Of a stretch of DNA of 5,585 bases, positions 1 through 5,469 are shown piece after piece. Made by a program: the position numbers and the translations under genes. The notes under the pieces were generated by a model, which was given only the letters and a program-made list of their open reading frames with translations, searched no databases and was not told where the DNA came from. The stretch is from Rubrobacteraceae bacterium. Lineage in GTDB: Bacteria; Actinomycetota; Rubrobacteria; Rubrobacterales; Rubrobacteraceae. Location of the stretch: contig JACCSM010000618.1 of assembly GCA_013698525.1 (NCBI GenBank), forward strand, positions 1 to 5,585, in the 5' to 3' direction. Every line of letters starts with the position of its first letter. Positions within the stretch are counted from its first letter, which is position 1.

Positions 1-10
1 GCGCGCTCGC

Positions 11-481
11 ATGAGCGCCTACAGAAGGACCCTCAGCCTCGGCGCCATCTCAGGCCTGCGCTCCATGTCGGGACCGGCCTTCGTGTCGCTGGCGGCGAGC
101 AATGGAAATCTGGACCTCGAAGGAACCCCTCTCGCTTTTCTAGGCTCGTCTCGCCTCTCGAAGGTGATCGTCGTAATGGAACTCGGGGAGCTCGTCGGCG
201 ACAAGCTGCCGAAAACGCCGAGCCGCTCGGCACTCCCACCCCTCCTCGGTCGCGCAGCATCCGGGGCCCTGGTTGGGGCAGCCGTTTTCGTTTCGGATGG
301 CCGTCGTGCCACGACTGGGGCTGCGCTAGGTTCTACTGCGGCCATTGTCGCGGCCCTCGCAGGAGAACGACTACGCGCGCTCGCGGTCGAGAAGACCGGA
401 CTCCTCGACCCTGTAATCGCGCTCGCGGAGGACGCCACTGTCTTGCTCATCGGTCTCCGCTCGTTGAAACACATCCGTTAG
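11..481 (+). CDS. DUF4126-like small integral membrane protein
   Basis: The 156-residue product is rich in Ala, Gly and Leu and is probably a membrane protein of unknown function. It shows the pattern I associate with DUF4126 proteins: a GLRSMSGPA motif near the N terminus (residues 15-23), a central acidic/basic segment ELGELVGDKLPKTPSR (about 57-72), then alternating small-residue hydrophobic stretches at about 84-95, 103-119 and 132-150, with an ED pair at 140-141. The ATG at position 11 places the GLRS motif at the usual distance from the N terminus. However, the frame is open to the window edge and only 10 bases of upstream sequence are visible, with no ribosome binding site in them, so an upstream start cannot be excluded. 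The next gene begins 8 bases after the stop, so the two are probably co-transcribed. Family assignment rests on recognised motifs; no biochemical role can be given. Confidence 0.8.
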   Translation: MSAYRRTLSLGAISGLRSMSGPAFVSLAASNGNLDLEGTPLAFLGSSRLSKVIVVMELGELVGDKLPKTPSRSALPPLLGRAASGALVGAAVFVSDGRRATTGAALGSTAAIVAALAGERLRALAVEKTGLLDPVIALAEDATVLLIGLRSLKHIR

Positions 482-489
482 CGAAGCCC

Positions 490-1293
490 ATGGCCGACGA
501 CCGGAACAGGCTAAGGACAACCTTCGACCAAGCAGCGTCGCTCTACGACGAGGTTCGTCCCGGTTATCCCGAAGATCTCTTCGACGACGTCGTCTCGCTC
601 TCCGGGATACCGGCAGGAGGAAGGATACTCGAGATCGGGTGCGGCACCGGCCAGGCTACGGTGCCTTTCGCCCACCGCGGCTACCGCATCCTGTGCATCG
701 AGCTCGGCGAAAACATGGCCGCAGTCGCCCGCCGCAACCTGGAAGGATATCCGCAGACAGAGGTGCGTACCGGAGCTTTCGAGGAGTGGCCCTTGCAGGA
801 GGAAGCCTTTGATCTAGCGATCTCGGCGACCGCCTTCCACTGGCTCGACCCTGCTGCGGCCTATCCCAAGGTCGCCGGGTCTCTCAGAAACGGAGGCTCG
901 CTCGCCCTGTTGCGGAACGTTCACGTACACAGTGACGCGGGCGAAGGCTTCTTCGAGGCCGCACAGAGGATCTACGAGCGCGAAGCACCGGAGATCGTCG
1001 GTCCGGAGGACTACAAGGGGCTTCCTCGACCCGACGAAGTCCCTAACAGGACGGATGAGATCCAGAATTCGGGTCATTTCGGCAGGATCACCACCCGCCG
1101 TTACCGGTGGGACGAAACGTACGACGCCGGGGGCTATCTCCGTGTCCTGAACACCTACTCAGGACACAGGAGCCTAAGCGAAGGCACCCGCGAGCGTCTC
1201 TTTCGCGGCATCGCCGACCTTATCGACACGAGGTTCGGCGGCCGCATCATCAAGGGCTACCTGACCACCCTGTACGTCGCCAAGAGCAAGTAA
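490..1293 (+). CDS. class I SAM-dependent methyltransferase
   Basis: The 267-residue cytosolic enzyme is predicted to transfer a methyl group from S-adenosylmethionine to an unknown acceptor. The N-terminal FDQAASLYDEVRPGYP segment (12-27) is typical of this Methyltransf_11/25-type subfamily. The glycine-rich SAM loop (motif I, ILEIGCGTGQ) is at 46-55, the acidic residue that usually contacts the ribose is E71, and an ISATAFHW motif at 111-118 closes the Rossmann core. The C-terminal third (about 175-267) is the lid and acceptor region and includes a YLRVLNTYSGH stretch (216-226). Length is normal and nothing is truncated. The ATG at 490 places the conserved N-terminal motif correctly. There is no strong Shine-Dalgarno sequence in the 8-base gap after the preceding stop, so translation is probably coupled to the DUF4126 gene. 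The substrate cannot be told from sequence; names such as ubiE-like would overreach. Confidence 0.93.
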   Translation: MADDRNRLRTTFDQAASLYDEVRPGYPEDLFDDVVSLSGIPAGGRILEIGCGTGQATVPFAHRGYRILCIELGENMAAVARRNLEGYPQTEVRTGAFEEWPLQEEAFDLAISATAFHWLDPAAAYPKVAGSLRNGGSLALLRNVHVHSDAGEGFFEAAQRIYEREAPEIVGPEDYKGLPRPDEVPNRTDEIQNSGHFGRITTRRYRWDETYDAGGYLRVLNTYSGHRSLSEGTRERLFRGIADLIDTRFGGRIIKGYLTTLYVAKSK

Positions 1294-1299
1294 AAGAGC

Positions 1300-2160
1300 T
1301 CAGACGCCGAACCGCCTCAGAGTATTCCTTACCGAATCCAGGTAACCGTCTCCGAAGTAATAGGTATGCACCAGCAGCGGGTAGAGGTTGTACAGGTCGC
1401 GGCGGGTCTCGAAGAAAGCTGTGTCGATGCCCCGTATCTCCGCGTAACGTTTCAGGAAGGCGTCGCCGAAAGAGTCGAAGAGGCTGACGAAGGCAAGTTC
1501 TATCTCAGGGTCGGCGTAGTAGATGGCGGGGTCCAGGAAAGCGGTTATGCGATCTCCTCGCGCCAACACGTTGGCGCTCCAGATGTCGCCGTGGATAAGC
1601 GCAGGACGGTTGGGACCTTGAATGAACTCATCGAGCTTCTCCGATAACCGCTCCACCCGAAAGAGGTCCTCGGGCGGTAGGCGCCCCGCCTCGTGGGCGA
1701 TTTTCGCCATGTACAGCAGGCGATGGTCCCTGAAGAACTCCGTCCAGCTCTCCGTTTGAGGGTTGGGCTGGTTCAGGCTACCAATAAGCGTGTCCCGCTC
1801 GTGGCCGTAGGTCGATGAGGCAATGTCGTGCAATGCTGCCAGGAGCTCTGCGGCGTGGTGTTCGGCCTCTTTCGCGAAGCGGCTGCTCCCTTCGACGAAC
1901 TCCATCAGGAGCAGCGTCTCGGAGCCGTGGTAGACCTCGGGTACGGGAAGATCACTCTTCTCGCGCAGGTAGCGGAGCATGTATGCCTCGCGCTCCAGGT
2001 GCGACTCGCCTTCCCTATCTACCTTGGCGACGAGCGGGGTGCCGTCCTCCAGCTCCGCCCGGTACACGTCCCCGATGCAGCCACCCCCAAGAGAACGCAC
2101 GGAGAGCATCCGCTCTCCGAGGTGCGCTTCGACACCTTCGGCGACGATCCTTTCAGCCAC
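1300..2160 (-). CDS. fructosamine/ribulosamine 3-kinase family protein
   Basis: The 286-residue kinase-like enzyme is predicted to phosphorylate the sugar part of Amadori products (ketosamines on protein amines), making them unstable so the amine is freed. Visible landmarks: glycine-rich loop LGGGCIGDVYRA (24-35) with Cys28, ATP-binding Lys46 in the LVAKVD strand, probable Glu57 partner, hinge region LLMEFVEGSS (84-93), the IGSLNQPNP loop (126-134), W139 followed by FFRDHRL (142-148), catalytic loop HGDIWSAN (190-197, with Asp192 and Asn197) and metal-binding LDP (209-211). Length matches the usual 285-300 residues. The start is GTG and overlaps the end of the upstream phosphatase gene by 8 bases; AAGGA lies only a few bases ahead of it, so coupling to translation of that gene is likely. 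Many bacterial members prefer ribulosamines and erythrulosamines over fructosamines, so the exact substrate is open. Confidence 0.93.
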   Translation of the reverse strand: MAERIVAEGVEAHLGERMLSVRSLGGGCIGDVYRAELEDGTPLVAKVDREGESHLEREAYMLRYLREKSDLPVPEVYHGSETLLLMEFVEGSSRFAKEAEHHAAELLAALHDIASSTYGHERDTLIGSLNQPNPQTESWTEFFRDHRLLYMAKIAHEAGRLPPEDLFRVERLSEKLDEFIQGPNRPALIHGDIWSANVLARGDRITAFLDPAIYYADPEIELAFVSLFDSFGDAFLKRYAEIRGIDTAFFETRRDLYNLYPLLVHTYYFGDGYLDSVRNTLRRFGV

Positions 2161-2632
2161 GTTCCTTCAGGTGCCGCTCTCGGATGTCGTCGAGGAGACC
2201 CTCGGAGGCCTCCTCGACCAAGTCCAGGACGTGACCGAAACCATCAGGCCCGCCGCCGTAGGGATCAGGAACCTCGTGTTCCGGTGAGTGTGGGGCGAAG
2301 TCGAGAAAGGGCCGGACCACCGCACTACCGCGGCACAGCGAGGCGACCGTCCGGTAGTTCTGCTCGTCCATCGTGAGGACGTAGTCAAACTCCTCGCAGT
2401 CGTCCGCCGAGATCCGCCGGGCCCGCTGGGCGCTCAGGTCGAGACCGCGTGCGGAAGCACTCCTTTGTGCACGGTCGTCCGGCGGGCTTCCGACATGCCA
2501 GGAGCCGGTACCCGCGGAATCCACGAAGACCTCATCCTCCAACTCCTCGCGCCGCAGCACGTCTTCGAAGACCCCTTGAGCCAACGGCGAACGGCAGATA
2601 TTACCCAAGCAAACGAACAGGACGCGTACCAT
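2153..2632 (-). CDS. low-molecular-weight protein-tyrosine-phosphatase family enzyme, probably in deglycation
   Basis: The 159-residue cytosolic phosphatase has the full LMW-PTP signature. The N-terminal P-loop VCLGNICRSPLAQ contains nucleophile Cys8, backup Cys13 and phosphate-binding Arg14 (CX5R). The SAGTGSWHVGSPPDDRA segment (39-55) supplies the substrate-pocket wall with Trp45. The C-terminal VPDPYGGGPDGF (121-132) carries the general acid Asp123. All catalytic residues are present and the length is typical. An in-frame TAG lies seven codons upstream of the ATG, so the start is well defined, but no good Shine-Dalgarno sequence precedes it. The gene overlaps the downstream fructosamine-kinase gene by 8 bases. 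In several distant bacteria an LMW-PTP gene immediately precedes the FN3K-type gene, and the phosphatase has been linked to ribulosamine 5-phosphate dephosphorylation. That is a likelier job here than tyrosine signalling or capsule control, though a protein-phosphotyrosine role is not excluded. Confidence 0.93.
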   Translation of the reverse strand: MVRVLFVCLGNICRSPLAQGVFEDVLRREELEDEVFVDSAGTGSWHVGSPPDDRAQRSASARGLDLSAQRARRISADDCEEFDYVLTMDEQNYRTVASLCRGSAVVRPFLDFAPHSPEHEVPDPYGGGPDGFGHVLDLVEEASEGLLDDIRERHLKERG

Positions 2633-2640
2633 CTGTGAGT

Positions 2641-2646
2641 AATCTA
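2641..2646 (-). promoter_or_regulatory. possible -10 element for a leaderless phosphatase-kinase transcript
   Basis: On the minus strand the hexamer TAGATT fits the actinobacterial TANNNT -10 pattern and ends 8 bases before the ATG of the phosphatase gene. That distance would place the transcription start at or next to the start codon. The absence of a Shine-Dalgarno sequence there agrees with a leaderless message. No convincing -35 box lies 16-18 bases upstream, so this is a weak, position-based call. Confidence 0.3.
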
Positions 2647-2744
2647 CCAGCTATCTCCGGCAACATTTGGCCGTCGCTCCCAATACTGACACTCCTGAGC
2701 TGCATCTCGCTATAGGAGATGATGGAGGGCTTCAGGCTTGCCCG

Positions 2745-2783
2745 ATTGATAAGAAGGAAGGCCAGGGTGTAGCAACCCCGGCC
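2745..2783 (-). terminator. rho-independent terminator of the sugar dehydrogenase gene
   Basis: Read on the minus strand, GGCC-G-GGGT pairs with ACCC-T-GGCC around a six-base loop (plus-strand arms 2760-2768 and 2775-2783, with one A/C mismatch at 2764/2779). The stem is followed at once by the T-rich run TTCCTTCTTAT (plus 2749-2759). It begins about 28 bases after the dehydrogenase stop codon at 2812-2814. Orientation is set by the T-rich tract, which exists only on the minus-strand side. It should insulate the phosphatase-kinase pair from the dehydrogenase transcript. Confidence 0.7.
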
Positions 2784-2811
2784 CTCGCTCCGTTTGCTCT
2801 CTCCAGACGAC

Positions 2812-5292
2812 CTACGGGAACCCTACGATCGATTTCTCGGTCGCGTCGGTTGTCTTGGTGTCCGTACCTGCACCCCCATCTAGGGAGTCGTTGCCGCTAA
2901 TCCCATCTCGGGAAATGAGCGCGTCGTTGCCATTCTCCCCGTACAGGTCGTCGGCACCCGCGCTACCTTTCACCTTGTCCGCTCCTCCGCCGCCAAGAAG
3001 CACGTCGTTGCCTCCCATGCCCTCGATGGTGTCGTTGCCTCCCATGCCGCAGATCACGTCCTCTCCTGAGGTGCCGGTAAGGGTCTCCCCTGCTGAGGTT
3101 CCACTCTTGGTGCAGGCCTTGAAGGTGGCCGTGTACGAGCTGGGCACTGCACCCGTTATGATGTCATGTTGCTGTCCTTTACCGTCGGACCATGAAGAGA
3201 ACACGTATGTCTTCCCAGAGAGCGTCTGGGGTGAGGGGGTGTTTACATTCAGCCTGTAGCCCTCCCACGAGAGTAGCGTCTTGGGTGTTGTGAACGTCTC
3301 GCCGTTTATGAGCACCGACAGGCCGCTCGGGTCGCTCGCGAACGAGATCTCCACCCGGTTGGGTTGCACATCTCGGGTTACCGTCTTGGAGAGGCCGTTG
3401 GAGTCTGTTGCCGTGAGCCTCATCTCCAGGTAGTTGCCAGCACCGGTCGAGGAGAGATCCTCAGGCATCGGGGCGGTGATCGTCAGGTTGTTGCCAGCCT
3501 GCGAAAAGTAGGGGTGCGTGTGAGGGTTGGGCGCGGTGTGGTGTTGGAGAACCTCCCACCTGAATGGGCTGCCCGCCAGCTGGCCGTCCTGAGGGTCTGT
3601 GGCGCTGCCGCTCAGGGTGATCTGTTGGCCCACCCTGAAGAGCAGGTTCGCGGAGGGTGACTCTATCACCGGCGTGGGTGCCTCGTTGCCAGCGTCGATG
3701 CGGACGGTGGCCGCCTCTGAGAGGGCACCGTGGTTGTCTTTAACGTGCAACGAGGCGGTGTAGGTCCCATTTGTCGAGAAGGTGTGGCTAGTCGTTGGTG
3801 TGGTGGTCGTCTGGGTTGGGGAACCGTCGCCGAAGTCCCAGAGGTAGCTCGTCAGCGTATCGCCTGAGTCCGGGTCGCTGCTACCTGAGCCGTCGAAGTC
3901 GACTGTGAGGGGTGAGGGACCGGAGGTAGGGTTCGCCGTCACGGCTGCGGTCGGAGCCCGGTTGGCGTTGGCGGTGTGGGCGATGCGGCGCACTTCTTCC
4001 CCACCGGTGGCGTTGGTCGTGTAGTAGAGGGCTTGGCCCGCGCCGTAGGGTCCAAAAGCCATGTCGACTGGCCCATTTTGACCCAGCCCACTCGCGAACT
4101 CGATTTGCCTAAAGCCGCCCCCACTTTTGGGCTTGAGCTCGAAGATCTTGTTACACACGTAGTCGCCATAAAGGTAGGAGTTGTCGTACTCGGCGGTCCA
4201 GGCGCCGTTTGGCACGAACGCTCCGCCGGTGATCGCGGAGCAGCCGGTTCCATGGCTGTACTCATGAATCGGGGGCGTGTAGCGCGCGGCGGTGCAGTCT
4301 ACAGAACCTGGGCGGGCCGGGTTGTCGTGGGCCCCCTCGCACAGGTTCCAGCCGTAGTCAGCACCTGCCTTGCCTTGGTCAACCTCCTCCCAGGCGCCCT
4401 GGCCGACGTCACCGATAAAGAAGCGCGTGCCCGAGGCGTCCTGGTCGAAGGCGAAGCGGAAGGGGTTGCGCAACCCAGAGGCGAACGTCTCCCGGCACTT
4501 CTTGCCGGGGTCGGTGCGCCCGGTGAGGTTGCAGCGGGCGCTGTCGGTGCCGGTATAAGGGTTGGTGGCAGGGATGCCGCCGGTGGGGGTTATGCGCAGG
4601 ATCTTGCCCAGAAGGATGTGTGGGTCGCGGGAGGCATCGTTCTGGCCGGAGCAGCCTGAGTCGCCCGCGTAGTCGCATTGCCCGTCTCCGACACTCACGT
4701 AGAGGTAGCCGTCTTTACCGAAGCTCAGATCACCGGAATTGTGGTTACCGGTCGGAGAAGGGATGTTGTCGATCAACACCTCCTCGCTCGAAGGATCGAT
4801 CGTATCGCCGGACATGACGAAGCGCGATACCCGGTTAACCGGGTTGTTGGAATTGGCCGGCTGCTCGGACGGGCACTCGCCGAATTTTTTGAACGTGTAA
4901 TAGAGGTAGACGTAGTTGTGGCCGGCGGTCCCAAAGCCCGGGTCGACCGCCGCACCCAGCAACCCCCGCTCGTGACCGGGACAGGTCCTTGGGGAGATGT
5001 CCAGCGCCGGGGTCTGTAACAACCTCCCGTCCTTGTACACGCGCACCTGGCCCGTTTTGACGAGTACTAGCATGCGTCCGTCGGGCGTGAAGGTCAGCCC
5101 CGTCGTCGAGGAGCCGACGCTCGCAACGAGCGTGTCCCTGAAGCCCGGCGGCGTAACCGCCGAAGCAGTTTTTGCGTGGAGGAAGAGTAGCGGAAGAAAC
5201 CCCACCAATAGGCCTGCGACCACCGCCAACAAGATGCGCCGTTCCGCGTGCCAAGAGGCGTGGGCCGGCTCGTCGAGGCGCTCCGGGTTCAC
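2812..5292 (-). CDS. secreted PQQ-dependent sugar dehydrogenase (GSDH family) with PKD, Ig-like and RTX domains
   Basis: The 826-residue modular extracytoplasmic protein is predicted to oxidise an aldose or similar sugar using PQQ. Domains in order: signal peptide with a long charged n-region and hydrophobic core (about 20-40) and a TASA/V cleavage site near 45; glucose/sorbosone dehydrogenase beta-propeller (about 50-438), with catalytic-type His184 in GNHNSGDLSFG, LYVSVGDG (197-204), GLRNPFRFAFD (273-283, Arg275 as PQQ-contacting candidate), GDVGQGAWEEVD (294-305), YGWNLCEG (313-320) and ITGGAFVPNG (354-363); PKD domain (about 446-533) with YLWDFGDGS (483-491); an Ig-like module (about 539-645) with HHTAPNPHTHP (584-594); a further beta-rich module (about 646-726) with FSSWSDG (698-704); and RTX calcium-binding repeats (about 738-812). 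Ten cysteines in the propeller and one either side of the RTX start suggest disulfides. Start is GTG with a strong ribosome binding site. Substrate is unknown; aldose sugar dehydrogenase is the best analogy, and a non-PQQ propeller role remains possible. Confidence 0.92.
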   Translation of the reverse strand: MNPERLDEPAHASWHAERRILLAVVAGLLVGFLPLLFLHAKTASAVTPPGFRDTLVASVGSSTTGLTFTPDGRMLVLVKTGQVRVYKDGRLLQTPALDISPRTCPGHERGLLGAAVDPGFGTAGHNYVYLYYTFKKFGECPSEQPANSNNPVNRVSRFVMSGDTIDPSSEEVLIDNIPSPTGNHNSGDLSFGKDGYLYVSVGDGQCDYAGDSGCSGQNDASRDPHILLGKILRITPTGGIPATNPYTGTDSARCNLTGRTDPGKKCRETFASGLRNPFRFAFDQDASGTRFFIGDVGQGAWEEVDQGKAGADYGWNLCEGAHDNPARPGSVDCTAARYTPPIHEYSHGTGCSAITGGAFVPNGAWTAEYDNSYLYGDYVCNKIFELKPKSGGGFRQIEFASGLGQNGPVDMAFGPYGAGQALYYTTNATGGEEVRRIAHTANANRAPTAAVTANPTSGPSPLTVDFDGSGSSDPDSGDTLTSYLWDFGDGSPTQTTTTPTTSHTFSTNGTYTASLHVKDNHGALSEAATVRIDAGNEAPTPVIESPSANLLFRVGQQITLSGSATDPQDGQLAGSPFRWEVLQHHTAPNPHTHPYFSQAGNNLTITAPMPEDLSSTGAGNYLEMRLTATDSNGLSKTVTRDVQPNRVEISFASDPSGLSVLINGETFTTPKTLLSWEGYRLNVNTPSPQTLSGKTYVFSSWSDGKGQQHDIITGAVPSSYTATFKACTKSGTSAGETLTGTSGEDVICGMGGNDTIEGMGGNDVLLGGGGADKVKGSAGADDLYGENGNDALISRDGISGNDSLDGGAGTDTKTTDATEKSIVGFP
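2857..3081 (-). repeat. RTX (hemolysin-type calcium-binding) nonapeptide repeats encoded at the 3' end of the dehydrogenase gene
   Basis: About seven to eight GGxGxDxUx-type nonapeptides occupy residues 738-812, including GMGGNDTIE, GMGGNDVLL, GGGGADKVK, GSAGADDLY and GENGNDALI. The register is broken once by a three-residue insertion (SRDGISGNDSLD), then resumes with GGAGTD. At DNA level an 18-base identical direct repeat (3004-3021 and 3031-3048) recurs at a 27-base spacing, exactly one nonapeptide unit, which points to duplication within the array. Such repeats form a calcium-bound parallel beta-roll that folds outside the cell. Confidence 0.88.
3694..3957 (-). other. PKD domain segment of the sugar dehydrogenase
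   Basis: Residues about 446-533 form a classic PKD fold: RAPTAAVTANPTSGPSPLTV leads into DFDGSGSSDPD (465-475), then YLWDFGDGS (483-491), HTFSTNGTYTASLHVKD (503-519) and a closing strand. PKD domains of secreted enzymes usually serve as spacers or in binding to polysaccharides or other proteins. It joins the propeller to the C-terminal beta modules. Confidence 0.9.
5158..5292 (-). other. Sec-type signal peptide of the sugar dehydrogenase
   Basis: The first 45 residues comprise an unusually long polar n-region (1-19, ending in AERR), a hydrophobic stretch (20-38) and an Ala-rich c-region with a TASA cleavage signal before Val46. No lipobox Cys and no twin-Arg FLK motif is seen, so Sec export with signal peptidase I cleavage is the likeliest route. 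An uncleaved membrane anchor is the alternative. Confidence 0.75.
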
Positions 5293-5469
5293 CCTCTACA
5301 CCTCCCCCACGACTTGCGAAGGAGCAGGCGAGAAGATAAATGAAGCACTAGTCTCGCATGGCAGTGTTTGGTGTGAGGCTGCATCCGCGCCCTCCTCTCC
5401 CCAAGGACGAAGCTTTGTTGCTCCGCCGCTGTTCGACAGCCCGGCTACCTCCTCCCAGCTAGTGCATGA
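5293..5469. other. upstream region of the sugar dehydrogenase gene
   Basis: This spacer carries the dehydrogenase ribosome binding site and a relatively AT-rich patch (about 5331-5375) that is the likeliest promoter location. I could not assign a convincing -35/-10 pair. A small perfect inverted repeat, GCTGT-CGA-ACAGC on the minus strand (5430-5442), sits further upstream; it lacks a T-tract and so is a poor terminator. The frame crossing the region on the plus strand is antisense to the dehydrogenase N terminus and has no supporting motif. Confidence 0.45.
5299..5308 (-). promoter_or_regulatory. strong ribosome binding site of the sugar dehydrogenase gene
   Basis: On the minus strand GGGGGAGGTG lies just upstream of the GTG start at 5292, with its GGAGG core 8 bases away. 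This supports GTG at 5292 as the true start, and it is the only strong Shine-Dalgarno sequence in the window. Confidence 0.8.

Larger units (their letters stand above)
2633..2811. other. intergenic spacer between dehydrogenase 3' end and phosphatase-kinase operon
   Basis: This 179-base gap contains the minus-strand terminator of the dehydrogenase gene at its right side and presumably the promoter of the phosphatase-kinase pair at its left side. Open frames crossing it are antisense or read-through frames of the flanking genes and have no supporting motif. No RNA gene was recognised. Confidence 0.6.

Noticed and set aside
19..474. 151-residue minus-strand open frame antisense to the DUF4126 gene
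   Set aside because: Arg/Pro/Ser-rich composition without recognisable motif. It mirrors the plus-strand gene, whose GLRSMSGPA motif and hydrophobic pattern are convincing.
1828..2376. Plus-strand frame of 182 residues across the kinase and phosphatase genes
   Set aside because: Antisense to two genes with complete catalytic motifs, low-complexity Arg/Pro-rich C terminus, no ribosome binding site seen.
2857..3081. Repeat array as CRISPR or minisatellite
   Set aside because: The periodicity is 27 bases without unique spacers and translates in frame to RTX nonapeptides.
3976..4659. Plus-strand frame of 227 residues inside the dehydrogenase region
   Set aside because: Long only because of high GC on the antisense strand. 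Val/Gly/Ala-rich without domain motifs, and the opposite strand encodes a clear GSDH propeller.
5430..5442. Inverted repeat GCTGT-CGA-ACAGC as a terminator or operator
   Set aside because: Only a five-base stem without a T-tract. A stem this short is expected by chance, so it is not called as a site.
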